Counted from the first letter of the stretch, positions 17,631 to 27,278 are shown. The stretch: 64,000 nt of DNA from Actinomadura rudentiformis (GCF_008923185.1 NZ_WBMT01000007.1:124001-188000); one strand, 5' to 3'. The notes: generated by a model from the letters alone, not told the origin. Numbers and translations: made by a program.

Positions 17631-18227
17631 ATGAGCGACGCGACCCAGTGGACGGTTCTGAACGAGGCGCACGAGATCCTGCGTGCGGCCGTCCGGGGAG
17701 TTCCTGCCGACGCCTGGACCAAGCCGACCCCGTGCGCCGACTGGAACGTCACCCAGGTGCTCCAGCACGCCGCAGGCGACCAGCTCGGGTACGCCTCGTT
17801 CATCACCGGCGGGCCGGGACCGGAGGACAACCCCTTCGCCCCATCGGGCACGCTCGCAGACAGTCCTGAGGCCGTCGTGGAGAGTGCGATCCAGGCCTCG
17901 GCCGCCGCCTGGTCCACCGTCGCTGAGGACGCGGCGGAGGTGCCGGTCCCGATCCCGCCGAACACGATGTCCGCCGAGATCGGCGTCGGCGCCTGCGCGC
18001 TGGACGCCGCGGTCCACGGCTGGGACATCGCCGTGGCCACGGGCCAGCCGTCGCCGCTCACCCCTGAGCTGGCCCGTGCGCTCATGCCCGCCGCTCAGGC
18101 GACCATCACCGAGCCGATCCGGCAGTACGGCATGTACGCCGCGCCACAGGAGGCTCAGGCGGGCGACGACGATGTGGCGGCGCTGCTTCGCTTCACCGGC
18201 CGCAACCCCGGCTGGACCGCCTCCTGA
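17631..18227 (+). CDS. TIGR03086-family metal-binding protein (DinB/maleylpyruvate-isomerase-like)
   Basis: A 198-residue protein with the four-helix DinB-like fold of the mycothiol-dependent maleylpyruvate isomerase N-terminal domain. Typical features are the PTPCADWNVTQVLQHAAGDQ stretch, which carries a metal-ligand His, the second conserved region LDAAVHGWDIAVATGQ, and the C-terminal LLRFTGRNPGW ending. These proteins are common in actinomycetes and are thought to act with mycothiol or as hydrolases; the function of this one is unknown. The ATG at 17631 is the first after the promoter box. It converges on the DUF4032 gene across a strong hairpin. Confidence 0.8.
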   Translation: MSDATQWTVLNEAHEILRAAVRGVPADAWTKPTPCADWNVTQVLQHAAGDQLGYASFITGGPGPEDNPFAPSGTLADSPEAVVESAIQASAAAWSTVAEDAAEVPVPIPPNTMSAEIGVGACALDAAVHGWDIAVATGQPSPLTPELARALMPAAQATITEPIRQYGMYAAPQEAQAGDDDVAALLRFTGRNPGWTAS

Positions 18228-18233
18228 GCCGGA

Positions 18234-18268
18234 ACCAGGCCGCCTGAGCCGGGCTCAGGCGGCCTGGT
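18234..18268. terminator. Bidirectional hairpin between convergent genes
   Basis: Perfect 17-bp inverted repeat (18234-18250 and 18252-18268) with a one-base centre, lying 6 bp after the DinB-like gene stop and 25 bp from the DUF4032 stop. It has no U tract, as is usual for high-GC actinomycetes, and can serve both strands. Confidence 0.8.
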
Positions 18269-18293
18269 GATCCGCGAGAAGGCACGGGATGGA

Positions 18294-19562
18294 TCACGGG
18301 GTTCCGGTGAGGTCGTCGGGGACCTGCGGGAGGACGTTCTCGAAGTAGTCGAGGGCGGCGGCCATGGTCCCGACGTCCTTGCCGGATCGTTCGGACATGA
18401 ACCAGCGGTGATCCAGGACCTCCAGGAAGATCTCCACCTCGTCGAGCCTGCCGCGGAGCTCGTCGGGGATCGACTGGACGACCAGCTCGTAGACCTCGGC
18501 CAGCCACCGGTTGGACGCGACCACCTCGGGGATCGGATGGCCCGTCTCCCGTTCGAGATGGGCCCGGAAGGCCGCGATGTCGTTGAGCAGGCGGCGGGCC
18601 TGGTTCTCCTGGGCGTCGATCCCGGTGCGGGTGTAGAGGATCCGGCGGTGATGACCGGGCTCGGCGACACGGGTGCGCACCCGCATGCGAATGGCTTCAC
18701 CGTCGGCACCGCCCTCGACACCGCCCTCGGTGCCGACGGCGGCGTCCGTGTCGGCGTCGACCAGCTCGACCTCGTCGACGTCGAAGCCGAGCTCGTTGAT
18801 GCGGCGCAGCCGTTCGGCGATGCGGTACTGCTGGTCGTCCGGGTGCAGGGACTCCTCGCGGGTGAGCTCGTCCCACAGCCCCTCGTACCGGCGGACCACG
18901 TCGTCGGCGACCTCGACCGGATCCACCTCGGGCGGGAGCTGCCCGGCGGCGAAGAGGTCGAAGAGCTCACCGGCGATGCGTTCGCGCGCGAGGTCGACGT
19001 CGTAGTGCCGCTGCCCCTCGCTCAGTCCCGACGGATGCAGCTCGGCGGTCTCGGCGTCCACGTGGTACGCCGCGAAGGCGCCCGCGTCGAACCGGAACAG
19101 CGTGTTGGACAGCGAGCAGTCGCCCCACATGAAGCCCGCCAGGTGCAGCCGCACGAGCAGCTCCACCAGGGCGTCGAGCAGCCGGTCGGTGGGATGTTGC
19201 CCGCCGCGCGGGTTGGCGAAGAGCGACCGGTACGAGATGGCGTGGTCGAGGTAGCGGGTCACCAGGATCGCGTCGAGATCGGGGCCGCGGTCGACGACGG
19301 CCCCGACCGCCTCGACCGCGGGCAGCCCGAGCTCGTGGAGCCGCCGCAGCAGGCCGTACTCGCGGCGGGCCAGCCGTTCGTGCAGCTCCTTCAGCGCGTA
19401 GAGCGTCCCGCCTTCCGCGACGAACCGCACCACGTGCCGTGACAGGCCGCGCTGCCGGATCTCCACCAGCCGCTCGTCGGTCCAGTGCTCCAGCGGCAAC
19501 CGCCACGGCAGGGTGAGGAGCCCCGCTGCCGCCTGCCCCGGTGGCCTGAAGACGAAATGCAT
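18294..19562 (-). CDS. DUF4032 kinase-like protein linked to trehalose uptake
   Basis: A 422-residue protein that starts as a lipopolysaccharide-kinase/RIO-like phosphotransferase fold and ends in a DUF4032 domain. Kinase-like landmarks are a Lys-Glu stretch LYALKELHERLARREY, a catalytic-loop-like WGDCSLSNTLF (Asp and Asn kept), and a metal-site-like VDAETAEL. The ATG at 19562 begins 4 bp after the sugC stop, so it is probably translated by coupling; an upstream in-frame start would overlap sugC. The arrangement suggests a fifth gene in the trehalose operon, perhaps phosphorylating a sugar or a protein; this is inference. Confidence 0.75.
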   Translation of the reverse strand: MHFVFRPPGQAAAGLLTLPWRLPLEHWTDERLVEIRQRGLSRHVVRFVAEGGTLYALKELHERLARREYGLLRRLHELGLPAVEAVGAVVDRGPDLDAILVTRYLDHAISYRSLFANPRGGQHPTDRLLDALVELLVRLHLAGFMWGDCSLSNTLFRFDAGAFAAYHVDAETAELHPSGLSEGQRHYDVDLARERIAGELFDLFAAGQLPPEVDPVEVADDVVRRYEGLWDELTREESLHPDDQQYRIAERLRRINELGFDVDEVELVDADTDAAVGTEGGVEGGADGEAIRMRVRTRVAEPGHHRRILYTRTGIDAQENQARRLLNDIAAFRAHLERETGHPIPEVVASNRWLAEVYELVVQSIPDELRGRLDEVEIFLEVLDHRWFMSERSGKDVGTMAAALDYFENVLPQVPDDLTGTP

Positions 19563-19566
19563 CAGG

Positions 19567-20889
19567 TCAGTCGGGGCTGGTGGGAGGCTCTTGGTCGGGT
19601 TTCGCCTGTGTCGCGCCGTTACCGGCCTGGCCGGTCGGGGCCTGGCCGGCTTGGGCTTGGCGCTGCCGCAGCCGGGCCTGTTCGGCCTGGCGGCCCAGTG
19701 CCGCGACACGTTCCTCGTCGCGGGTGAGGTTCTCGCCGGTCGCCGGGTCGAAGATGTGCGCCCGGCTCGTGTCGATCCACAGCTCGGCCTCCTGACCCTC
19801 GCTGATCATGCTGGCCGGGTCGAGCGCGACGACGGCCTGCGTGCGCAGCTGGTCGCTGTCCAGTTCCCGGGACAGGTCGCGCAGCTGGGCGGCCAGATCC
19901 TCAGGCGCCTCGTACGGCACGTAGGCGTACAGCTCGTTGCCCAGCCACTCGGTGACGTCGACGTGCGCCTGGACGACGGTGCCGCGGGCCCGCTTCTCCT
20001 CGCTCACCAGGGAGGCGTCCTCGAAGTGCTCCGGCCGGATGCCGACCAGCACCACGTCGCGGTCGCCGATCTCGGCAGCCGTGATCTTGTCGGGCAGGCC
20101 GAAGCGCCCCAGCGGGGTCTCCAGGAACGTGCCCTCCGCCGAGCTGTCGAGCGTGGCGGGCAGGAAGTTCATCGACGGCGAGCCGATGAACCCGGCGACG
20201 AAGAGGTTGGCGGGCTCCTCGTACAGCTCGCGCGGGCTGCCGACCTGCTGGAGCACGCCCTTGCGCAGCACCGCGACCCGGTCGCCGAGCGTCATCGCCT
20301 CGGTCTGGTCGTGCGTCACGTACACGGTGGTGACGCCCAGCCGCCGCTGGAGGCGGGAGATCTCGGCGCGCATCTGCCCGCGCAGCTTGGCGTCCAGATT
20401 GGACAGCGGCTCGTCGAACAGGAACGCGTCGGCCTGCCGAACGATCGCGCGCCCCATCGCCACCCGCTGCCGCTGCCCGCCGGACAGGTTGGCGGGCTTG
20501 CGCTCCAGATGCTCGGTCAGCTCCAGCAGCTCGGCGGTCTCGGTGACGCGGCGGCGCACCTCCTCGTCGGGCTTCTTGGCGAGCCGCAGCGGGAACGCGA
20601 TGTTCTCGAAGACGGTGAGGTGCGGGTAGAGGGCGTAGTTCTGGAAGACCATCGACAGATTGCGCTGCCGTGGTGCGACCTTGTTGACCACCCTGTCGGC
20701 GATCTTCATCTCGCCGGAGGTGATGTCCTCCAGCCCGACGATCATGCGCAGCAGCGTGGACTTCCCGCAGCCGGACGGGCCCACCAGGATCATGAACTCG
20801 CCGTCCTGCACGTCCAGGCTGACGTCGTTCACGGCCGGGAAGCCGTCGCCGTACTGCTTGACGATGTTCTTCATGGTGATGGCGGCCAT
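19567..20889 (-). CDS. sugC: Trehalose ABC importer ATPase (SugC/MalK-type)
   Basis: A 440-residue MalK/UgpC-type ATPase, somewhat longer than typical SugC (about 390). Walker A is GPSGCGKST (residues 37-45), the Q loop is [11 protein letters not shown], the signature is [12 protein letters not shown], Walker B is [16 protein letters not shown] and the H loop is [10 protein letters not shown]. The C-terminal TOBE region binds regulators in MalK; the extra length is a Gln/Ala-rich tail after about residue 400. The ATG at 20889 follows AAGGGG and starts 2 bp after the permease stop. Trehalose specificity is inferred from the whole operon. Confidence 0.85.
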   Translation of the reverse strand: MAAITMKNIVKQYGDGFPAVNDVSLDVQDGEFMILVGPSGCGKSTLLRMIVGLEDITSGEMKIADRVVNKVAPRQRNLSMVFQNYALYPHLTVFENIAFPLRLAKKPDEEVRRRVTETAELLELTEHLERKPANLSGGQRQRVAMGRAIVRQADAFLFDEPLSNLDAKLRGQMRAEISRLQRRLGVTTVYVTHDQTEAMTLGDRVAVLRKGVLQQVGSPRELYEEPANLFVAGFIGSPSMNFLPATLDSSAEGTFLETPLGRFGLPDKITAAEIGDRDVVLVGIRPEHFEDASLVSEEKRARGTVVQAHVDVTEWLGNELYAYVPYEAPEDLAAQLRDLSRELDSDQLRTQAVVALDPASMISEGQEAELWIDTSRAHIFDPATGENLTRDEERVAALGRQAEQARLRQRQAQAGQAPTGQAGNGATQAKPDQEPPTSPD

Positions 20890-20891
20890 GG

Positions 20892-21722
20892 CTACCCCTT
20901 CACTGCGCCGGACGTCAGCCCGGCCACGATGCGGCGCTGGAACAGCAGGACGATGACCACGACCGGGATGGTCACCACGACGGCCGCGGCGCAGATCGCC
21001 GTCGTGGGCTGCTCGAACTGGGAGGCCCCGGTGAAGAACGCCAGCGCCGCCGGGACCGGGCGGGCGTTGTCGGTCGAGGTCAGCGAGATCCCGAACACGA
21101 AGTCGTTCCAGCAGAAGAAGAACGTCAGGATCGCCGCGGTGAACACCCCGGGCGCGGCCAGCGGCACGATCACCTTGCGGAACGCCTGCCAGGTCGTGGC
21201 GCCGTCGACCTGCGCGGCCTGCTCCATCTCCCACGGGATCTCGCGGAAGAACGCCGACAACGTCCAGATCGCCAGCGGCAGCGCGAACGAGATGTAGGGG
21301 ATGATCAGGCCCGGCCACGTGTCGTACAACCCGATGTTGCGCCACAGGTCGAACAGCGGGCCGACCAGCGAGACCACCGGAAACATCGCGATGGCCAGCG
21401 CGAACGACAGGATCGCCCGCTTTCCGGGGAACTCCAGCCGGGCGATCGCGTACGCCACCAGGGTCGCGAACGTCACCCCGATCACCGTGGCGATCAGCGA
21501 GATGCCGATCGAGTTGATGAGCGCGGAGGTGAAGATGCTGGTGTCGAAGACGGTCTCGTAGTTCTGCCAGGTCCAGTCCTTGGGCAGGAAGCCCTTGACG
21601 TTGCCGACCTCACCCGGCTGCTTGAACGACAGCGACACGATCCAGAGCGTCGGGAGAAGCGTCCAGAGCAGGATCAGCAGCGCGCCGATGAGCCACAACC
21701 ATCGGGAACGTGCGGTGTCCAT
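20892..21722 (-). CDS. sugB: Trehalose ABC importer permease (SugB/MalG-type)
   Basis: A 276-residue inner-membrane permease with six hydrophobic segments. The EAA loop, which docks on the ATPase, reads [26 protein letters not shown]. Length equals mycobacterial SugB (about 274). Its ATG shares one base with the stop of the upstream permease (TGATG at 21720-21724), which indicates tight coupling. Confidence 0.85.
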   Translation of the reverse strand: MDTARSRWLWLIGALLILLWTLLPTLWIVSLSFKQPGEVGNVKGFLPKDWTWQNYETVFDTSIFTSALINSIGISLIATVIGVTFATLVAYAIARLEFPGKRAILSFALAIAMFPVVSLVGPLFDLWRNIGLYDTWPGLIIPYISFALPLAIWTLSAFFREIPWEMEQAAQVDGATTWQAFRKVIVPLAAPGVFTAAILTFFFCWNDFVFGISLTSTDNARPVPAALAFFTGASQFEQPTTAICAAAVVVTIPVVVIVLLFQRRIVAGLTSGAVKG

Positions 21723-22654
21723 CAGCGTTCTCCCCTCGCCTGCGCCAGATCCACCCGGAAGCCCTTGATGAACACCGCCGCGATGAGCACCACGGACAGG
21801 AACAGCAGCACGCCGACCGCGTCACCGAGCCCGATGGCCGTGCGCGTGATCGTCTGCCGGTACGTCAGGAACGACAGGCTCTCGGTCTGGTTCTGGCCCG
21901 CCGTCATCACGAAGATGCTGTCGAAGATCCGCCAGGCGTCGAGGGTGCGGAACAGCACCGCGACGAGGATGGCGGCCTTCATGTTGGGGATGGTCACCCG
22001 CCACAACCGCTGCCAGGCGGTCGCGCCGTCCACGGTGGCCGCCTCGCCGAGGTCGCGCGGCACCTGCGCCAGCCCGGCGAGCAGCAGCAGCGACACGAAC
22101 GGCGTGGTCTTCCACACCTCGGACAGGATGATGACCGACAACGACGACCAGCGCCCGGTGAACCAGGCGTAGTCGCCGAGCCCCAGCCATCCGTTGACGA
22201 ATCCCGAGTTGAGGTCGAAGGCGTACCGCCAGGCGAACGCCGAGATCACGGTGACGATGCCGTACGGGATGAGGATCGAGGTCCGGACGGTCCGCCGCAT
22301 GAAGATCGCGCGATGCATGACCATCGCGAACGCGAACCCCAGCACCAGCTCGATGCCGACGGTCACCGCCGTGACGAAGAACGTGGTGAACACGTCCTGC
22401 CAGAACAGGCCGTCGGTCAGCGCGGTGACGTAGTTGCCGAACCAGACGAAGCGCCGGTCGTCCGGAGCGGTCAGCCGGTAGCTGAACATCGACAGGTAGA
22501 GGGCGTTGAGCAGCGGATACGCGGTGACCAGCAACATCACCACGATGGCGGGGGCCGAGAGCAGCAGCCCCAGGCGGCGCTCCGCCTTCGCCCGGTCGGT
22601 GATCTCTGCCCGGCCGGTGCCCGCGGGAAGCGGTTTGTCCACGGTGACGGTCAT
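21722..22654 (-). CDS. sugA: Trehalose ABC importer permease (SugA/MalF-type)
   Basis: A 310-residue permease with six hydrophobic segments and an EAA loop [20 protein letters not shown]. Length matches mycobacterial SugA (about 307). It is the second gene of the leftward operon, 51 bp after the solute-binding lipoprotein gene, and overlaps sugB by one base. Together they form the heterodimeric membrane channel. Confidence 0.85.
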   Translation of the reverse strand: MTVTVDKPLPAGTGRAEITDRAKAERRLGLLLSAPAIVVMLLVTAYPLLNALYLSMFSYRLTAPDDRRFVWFGNYVTALTDGLFWQDVFTTFFVTAVTVGIELVLGFAFAMVMHRAIFMRRTVRTSILIPYGIVTVISAFAWRYAFDLNSGFVNGWLGLGDYAWFTGRWSSLSVIILSEVWKTTPFVSLLLLAGLAQVPRDLGEAATVDGATAWQRLWRVTIPNMKAAILVAVLFRTLDAWRIFDSIFVMTAGQNQTESLSFLTYRQTITRTAIGLGDAVGVLLFLSVVLIAAVFIKGFRVDLAQARGER

Positions 22655-22705
22655 GGTTCTCTCCTGTGACTCATGGCCGTTCTGTTCTTCATGGCCCTCC
22701 TCCGG

Positions 22706-24067
22706 TCACAGCAGCCGCTGGTCGCGCAGCACCTTGGGGATGAAGTCGTCGGTTTCCTTCGGCGTCGTGTTGGGGTTGACCGAGGCCGGCGGATGCCACT
22801 TGCTCTGCACGCCACTGGACACGTCCGGGTAGTACGGCGTGATCGGGCGCGGGGCGGCGGCGTTGATCGAGTCGCGGATCAGCGTGGCCATCGGGAACTG
22901 CTTGACGATCTCGGGGTCGTCGAAGACGGCCGGGCGGGCCGCCGGGTTGCCCTCGGCGAGCATGTAGGCCTTCATGTTCGGCTCGCTGGTGATGCACCGG
23001 GCGGCCTCGACTGCCTCGTTCTCGTGCTTGCCGTACGCGCCGATGCCCAGGCTGATGCCGCCCAGCGGCGGCTTGCTCGGCTGGCCGGCCGTCACCTGCG
23101 GGTAGCGCGCCCAGCCGATGTCGGCGGGGATGCTCTTGTCGATGACGCCCGCCTCGGCGTCGGCGAGGTCGGCCGCGTAGATGTACGGCCAGTTGATCAT
23201 GAAGCCGCCGCGGGCGGCGTTGAAGGTGTTGCGCGCCGGGTCCTCGATCTCGGTGGACAGCGTCGGGCTGGCCGCCCTGGACCGTGCCAGCTTGGAGATG
23301 ATCGTCGCCGTCGCCCGGCCCGCCGGGCTGTCGAAGTCGACGGTCGCGTCCGAACCGCGTTCGGGGTTGGTGATGATGCGGCCGCCCGCGGAGGCCATGA
23401 GGGCGCTGATCCACACCATGTAGCCCTCGTACTTGTTGCCGGTGACCGCGACCGTGGTGTTGCTGCGCAACGCCGCGTCGATCAGCTTGTCCCAGGTGAA
23501 GTCGGCGGCGGTCGGATCGACGCCGGCCCTCTTGGCGGCCGACTTGCGGTACCAGAGGAGCTGCGTGTTGGCCCAGAAAGGCGCCGCGAAGAGCTTGCCC
23601 TCCCACCGAGCGTTCTCGACCGACGCGGGGAAGACGCCCTGGGTGAACTGCGCCTCCTCCGCCGAGGTGAACGGGCGGAGGAATCCGGCGTTGGCGGCCT
23701 CCGCGATGAACACCGGGTCGAGGCTCATCAGGTCGAGGCCGGAGTCCTTGGCGGCGAGCCGCCGGACGAGCTGTTCGCGTTGCTGGGTCGCGTCGTTCGG
23801 CAGCACCGAGGTCTTGATGCGGTACTTGCCGTTCGCGGCCTGGGTACAGGCCGCGGCGAGCTTGGCCTGCCCGCCGTTGTCGGGGTTGGTGTACCAGGTG
23901 AGGCTCGGCGTCCCGCTTTCACTGCCACAGGCGGTCAGTCCGCCCGCCAGCAGGACCAGCGCCACCGAAGCGCGCACCGGGCCCGCACGGCTTGTCCGGC
24001 TCCTGCGGTCCCGCCGCCCTCCCCCGCGTCGTCCTCGTCCGGCCCGTGCTCGCTCGACCTTGCCCAT
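22706..24067 (-). CDS. lpqY: LpqY-like trehalose-binding lipoprotein
   Basis: A 453-residue extracytoplasmic solute-binding lipoprotein. An Arg-rich N region leads into a signal peptide with lipobox LTAC (Cys47). Several stretches resemble mycobacterial LpqY, the trehalose receptor: LTWYTNPDNGG after the lipobox, LDLMSLDPVFIAEAANAGFLRPF, NTQLLWYRK, and GGISLGIGAYGKH. Gene order lpqY-sugA-sugB-sugC is also the mycobacterial order. The ATG at 24067 has GGGAGG upstream; the longer frame has no such site. Recovery of trehalose released during cell-envelope mycolate or sugar metabolism is the known role in mycobacteria; a general sugar role is possible here. Confidence 0.8.
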   Translation of the reverse strand: MGKVERARAGRGRRGGGRRDRRSRTSRAGPVRASVALVLLAGGLTACGSESGTPSLTWYTNPDNGGQAKLAAACTQAANGKYRIKTSVLPNDATQQREQLVRRLAAKDSGLDLMSLDPVFIAEAANAGFLRPFTSAEEAQFTQGVFPASVENARWEGKLFAAPFWANTQLLWYRKSAAKRAGVDPTAADFTWDKLIDAALRSNTTVAVTGNKYEGYMVWISALMASAGGRIITNPERGSDATVDFDSPAGRATATIISKLARSRAASPTLSTEIEDPARNTFNAARGGFMINWPYIYAADLADAEAGVIDKSIPADIGWARYPQVTAGQPSKPPLGGISLGIGAYGKHENEAVEAARCITSEPNMKAYMLAEGNPAARPAVFDDPEIVKQFPMATLIRDSINAAAPRPITPYYPDVSSGVQSKWHPPASVNPNTTPKETDDFIPKVLRDQRLL

Positions 24068-24282
24068 CAGGCCTCCCGAAGCTCCGCTCGACCTGCGCGG
24101 ACTCGCCTCTCCGAGGCCGCGGCCGAGCGGGCGGATTGATCTCCACTCAAACACCGGTATTGGAGGCTGTCGAGCACGGATGCATGACAGGTGAGTAAAG
24201 GGCAACCCAAAAGACACGTTTTTCACATAGGCATCAGGCGTGATTCAGGCACCACGGGCGAGGCCTTGGAAGCACGGAAAAA

Positions 24283-24333
24283 TTGCGGCGTGCTGGTCAC
24301 CCGGGGACCCACCGGATGGCCAACACGCCGCAA
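24283..24333 (-). terminator. Intrinsic terminator of the repeat lipoprotein gene
   Basis: On the minus strand a 10-bp stem (CTTGCGGCGTG side at 24324-24333, pairing with 24283-24292) is followed directly by a T run (TTTTT), a classical rho-independent terminator. It lies 34 bp after the stop codon at 24367. The rest of the 299-bp gap up to lpqY (24068-24366) shows no other gene. Confidence 0.85.
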
Positions 24334-24366
24334 GTCGAGAGGGACTGTCGAGAGGGAACTCAGGCC

Positions 24367-25386
24367 TTAGTAGCCGCCGCCGTAGCCGCCGCCGTCACCG
24401 CCACCGGCCTTGGTGGTGATCTTCTTGCCCTCCGGGGAGACGGCCCACCAGACGTTCTGCACGGCCTGGCCCTTGGTGTCGCCGGCCTTGGCGTCCTTGG
24501 CGAAGTAGTACATGGGCCAGCCGTTGATGAGGAGCTGGCACTCGCCCGGCTTGCCGTCCTTGCGCTCGATGAAGCTGATCAGGCTCTTGTCGACGCCCGA
24601 GACCTTGAGCTTCTTGAAGCCGTTGAAGCGCACGATCGGCCACTTCGCACGGCAGTCGCCGAAGCAGTTGCTGACCTTCGGCTTGTCCTTGTCGAACCGG
24701 TACATCGTGCGGCCCTTGCCGTCCGTCACGATCATGCCGAGGGCCGGATCCTGGCGCACCTTGATGGTGGTCCAGCCTGCCCAGCCGCCCCCGCCTTCGC
24801 CGCCGCCCTCGTTCTGCTGCGGCGGCTGGCTCGGCTGCGCCGCGCCGGCGCCGGCCTTCTTGCCCGTGGGCGCGGCGGCGTACCAGGTGCCCTGGACTCC
24901 CTGCCCCTTGGCGTCGCCCGGACTCTGGTCCTTGGCGTACCGGTAGAGCGGCCAGCCGCCGAGCGTGACCTGCCACTGGCCGTCGGGGCGCTTGACCTTG
25001 CCGACGAGGTTCTCGTCGACGCCCTTCACCTGGACGGCCTGCTGGCTCGCCATCACCGGCGGCCAGGCCTGCGCGCACTGATCCATGCAGGTGGAGGCGG
25101 GGGGTCTCGCTGTGTCCTTGTCGAATCGGTAGAGCGTACGGCCCTCGCCGTCGGTAACGACCTTGCCGAGCTTGCTCACGCTGGCGACCTCCAGCGCGGC
25201 GGCTGCCGCGGGCGCCGCAGGCGCGTTGGCCGGAGCCTGCGGTTGCTGCGGTTGCTGCACCTGTTGCGCCGAACCGGCCGAAGTGTTCTGCTGTTTCCCT
25301 GCCGTCTCCTGGCCACAGGCCGTGAGGAGAACTCCAGACGCGGTCAGGGCGGCCGCCGCGGGGATCGCCCAGCGTGGGAATTGCAT
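24367..25386 (-). CDS. Lipoprotein with four secreted PF03640-type repeats
   Basis: A 339-residue lipoprotein with a signal peptide and lipobox LTAC (Cys24), a Gln/Ala/Pro linker, then two tandem copies of a two-repeat module. Each module has a GRT-L/M-YRFDKD strand and a PxxGQWQVT/GECQLLINGWPMYYFAKD strand with paired cysteines. This is the Secreted repeat of unknown function (Lipoprotein_15) family, as in Streptomyces SCO0930-like proteins. A Gly/Pro/Gln spacer separates the modules, and the C terminus is Gly/Tyr-rich. The ATG start is certain. It is divergent from the tryptophan-rich membrane protein. The biochemical role is unknown; a periplasmic or surface redox or signalling role has been suggested for relatives. 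Confidence 0.8.
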   Translation of the reverse strand: MQFPRWAIPAAAALTASGVLLTACGQETAGKQQNTSAGSAQQVQQPQQPQAPANAPAAPAAAAALEVASVSKLGKVVTDGEGRTLYRFDKDTARPPASTCMDQCAQAWPPVMASQQAVQVKGVDENLVGKVKRPDGQWQVTLGGWPLYRYAKDQSPGDAKGQGVQGTWYAAAPTGKKAGAGAAQPSQPPQQNEGGGEGGGGWAGWTTIKVRQDPALGMIVTDGKGRTMYRFDKDKPKVSNCFGDCRAKWPIVRFNGFKKLKVSGVDKSLISFIERKDGKPGECQLLINGWPMYYFAKDAKAGDTKGQAVQNVWWAVSPEGKKITTKAGGGDGGGYGGGY

Positions 25387-25529
25387 GTCGTGCCCTCCAT
25401 GTCAGTCGCTTTCGCTCGAGGCGGAGCAGCCGCACCGCTCTCCCCGGATCGAGGGGCAGTACGGGCGTGAACGGCGAACGGGTTCAATGCGTCAGAGTTC
25501 GAACAGGCAGGAACGAGGGGAGCAGGACT

Positions 25530-26837
25530 GTGACCACGGCGAGGAGGCCGGACGAGGAACCCGTCAATCTGACCAAGGCGCCGTCCGAGGGCCCCGCCCA
25601 GGCGTTCTCCGCCGTCCCGGGGCCGTCCTCGGCTCCAGCCCGTTCCGCCGCACCGCCGCATTCCGCCACCACGACGAGTTCTGCCGCCCCGACGGGTTCC
25701 GGCGCGCCGGCGCGTTCCTCGGTCCCGGCGGGACCGGCCTGGATCGTTGTCCCGGCCCGGATCGTCGCGCTGGTGATCGTGCTGCCGATCCGGCTCGTGT
25801 ACGACCTGCTCGTGGTCGCCGGTCGCGGCCTCAAGGCAGGTTCGAAGGGCGTGTTGTGGGCTTTGGCCTGGCCGTTCCGGCAGCTCTACACATGGCTGCT
25901 GCGCCCCCTTGGCCTGGGCATCGCCGCCGTGGGCCGGGCCATCGGTATCGGGCTGGCTTGGGCAGGATCCGGGCTGGCCTGGCTGTTCAACGTCACGATC
26001 GTGAGCCCGCTCGGCTGGCTGCTGAACGTCGTCGTGCTCGGCTTCCTGCGGATGTTCGGCCGGGGCAGCGGTCGCCTCGGCCGCTGGTTCTACCGGACGG
26101 TGCTCGCCCCGATCGGCCGCTTCTCCGCGTACGTGGGCAGGGGCGTCGGCGCGGGACTGCTCGCGACGTGGCGGGGGCTCCTCTGGCTGCTCAACGTCCT
26201 CATCGTCGCCCCCCTGAGCCTCGTCGGCGGCGGTCTCAAGTGGCTCCTGGTCGGCGCCGGTCACGTGATCGCGTACATCGCGAAGGGCGTTGCCACCGGC
26301 ATCGCATGGTTGTTCGCGGTGCTCATCGTGCTGCCGCTGGCGCTGCTGTGGCAGTACGTCCTGCGCCCGCCTCTGGCCGGTCTCGCGTGGCTGTGCCGGC
26401 TGATCGGCTCCGGTCTCGCCTACGTCGGCCGCGGCATCGGCACCGGGCTCCTCGCGGGCTGGCGCGCCACCGCGGGCGCGCTCGGCTGGGCCTGGCGCAT
26501 GGCGGGCCGCATCCTGCGCTGGCTGGGCCGCGTCCTCTTCGTGATCCCCGCGCTGGCGATCTGGAACTACGTTCTCAGGCCTGTCCTCCACGGCCTCGCC
26601 GAAGGCGCCCGCATGGCCGGCCGTTTCCTGCGCTGGCTCTGGAACGCCCTCGTCGCCGACCCGGCTCGCTGGGTTCGCAACGCCGTGCTCCGTCCCGCCA
26701 AGAACGTGGTCCGCGAGACCTGGCGGATCACCGTCCGCGAACCCGCACGCTGGATGAACGCGAGCATCATCGCCCCCGTACGCCAGACCGGCCGCGACGT
26801 GCGCCTCCAGCTTCGCCGCTCGTTCCGCCGGACCTGA
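25530..26837 (+). CDS. Tryptophan/glycine-rich internal-repeat membrane protein, unknown function
   Basis: A 435-residue protein I do not recognise. After about 70 residues of Ala/Pro/Ser-rich disordered sequence comes a run of amphipathic and hydrophobic segments rich in Trp, Gly, Arg and Leu. These share a repeating pattern: VLRP or VLAP, then a short turn, then YVGRG(I/V)G(T/A)GLLA(T/G)WR, then a long hydrophobic stretch ending in (V/L)LP or AP. I see at least three fuller copies (about residues 175-345) and weaker flanking ones. The C terminus is strongly basic. The GTG at 25530 follows AGGGGAG; the longer frame overlaps the divergent lipoprotein start. A hairpin terminator follows. Confidence 0.65.
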   Translation: MTTARRPDEEPVNLTKAPSEGPAQAFSAVPGPSSAPARSAAPPHSATTTSSAAPTGSGAPARSSVPAGPAWIVVPARIVALVIVLPIRLVYDLLVVAGRGLKAGSKGVLWALAWPFRQLYTWLLRPLGLGIAAVGRAIGIGLAWAGSGLAWLFNVTIVSPLGWLLNVVVLGFLRMFGRGSGRLGRWFYRTVLAPIGRFSAYVGRGVGAGLLATWRGLLWLLNVLIVAPLSLVGGGLKWLLVGAGHVIAYIAKGVATGIAWLFAVLIVLPLALLWQYVLRPPLAGLAWLCRLIGSGLAYVGRGIGTGLLAGWRATAGALGWAWRMAGRILRWLGRVLFVIPALAIWNYVLRPVLHGLAEGARMAGRFLRWLWNALVADPARWVRNAVLRPAKNVVRETWRITVREPARWMNASIIAPVRQTGRDVRLQLRRSFRRT

Positions 26838-26912
26838 CGAACCGCCGGACCTGACGAAAAGGATCCGGCCTGTCGGCGCGCTGATTTCGGCGGCTGACTG
26901 GTGCGGTGATGC

Positions 26913-26951
26913 CCCCTGGGCCGGGCGCGGAGGACGCGCCCGGCCCAGGGG
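26913..26951. terminator. Bidirectional terminator hairpin
   Basis: Perfect 17-bp GC-rich stem (26913-26929 with 26935-26951) and a GAGGA loop, placed between the convergent repeat membrane protein and DUF6243 genes, 8 bp from the DUF6243 stop. Confidence 0.85.
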
Positions 26952-26958
26952 CCTCGGG

Positions 26959-27168
26959 TCATGCGTTGGAGCCGGTTTCTCCCTGCTCGTCCGCCGGACT
27001 CTGCTGGGCGCGTTCTTGGAACTTGCGCAGCAGTTCCTCCTTCTGGGCGACGGGGTCGTTGCCCGCGGGGGGCATTGATCCCGGCTTGCCGCGGAGGGAC
27101 TTGCGCGAAAGCTTGCGGCGCTGCCCGCCTACGCCCAGCAGGCCATTTCGGCCACGGCTCTTGGACAT
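26959..27168 (-). CDS. DUF6243 family small basic protein
   Basis: A 69-residue cytoplasmic protein beginning MSKSRGRNGLLGVGGQRRKLSRKSL, the hallmark of the actinomycete DUF6243 family. The N-terminal half is basic and Gly-rich, and the C-terminal half is a charged helix (QKEELLRKFQERAQQ). The ATG at 27168 follows GGGAGA. The role is unknown. It is divergent from pyrD. Confidence 0.8.
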   Translation of the reverse strand: MSKSRGRNGLLGVGGQRRKLSRKSLRGKPGSMPPAGNDPVAQKEELLRKFQERAQQSPADEQGETGSNA

Positions 27169-27278
27169 GGTGGTTCTCCCGTCTGACAGGTGTGCGATGA
27201 CATGCGTGCACCCATGTCCGACCCGCGCGGGAGTGATCTTCGGCGGCCGTCGTGTGTCGTGGACGGCGGCGCCGGCGT

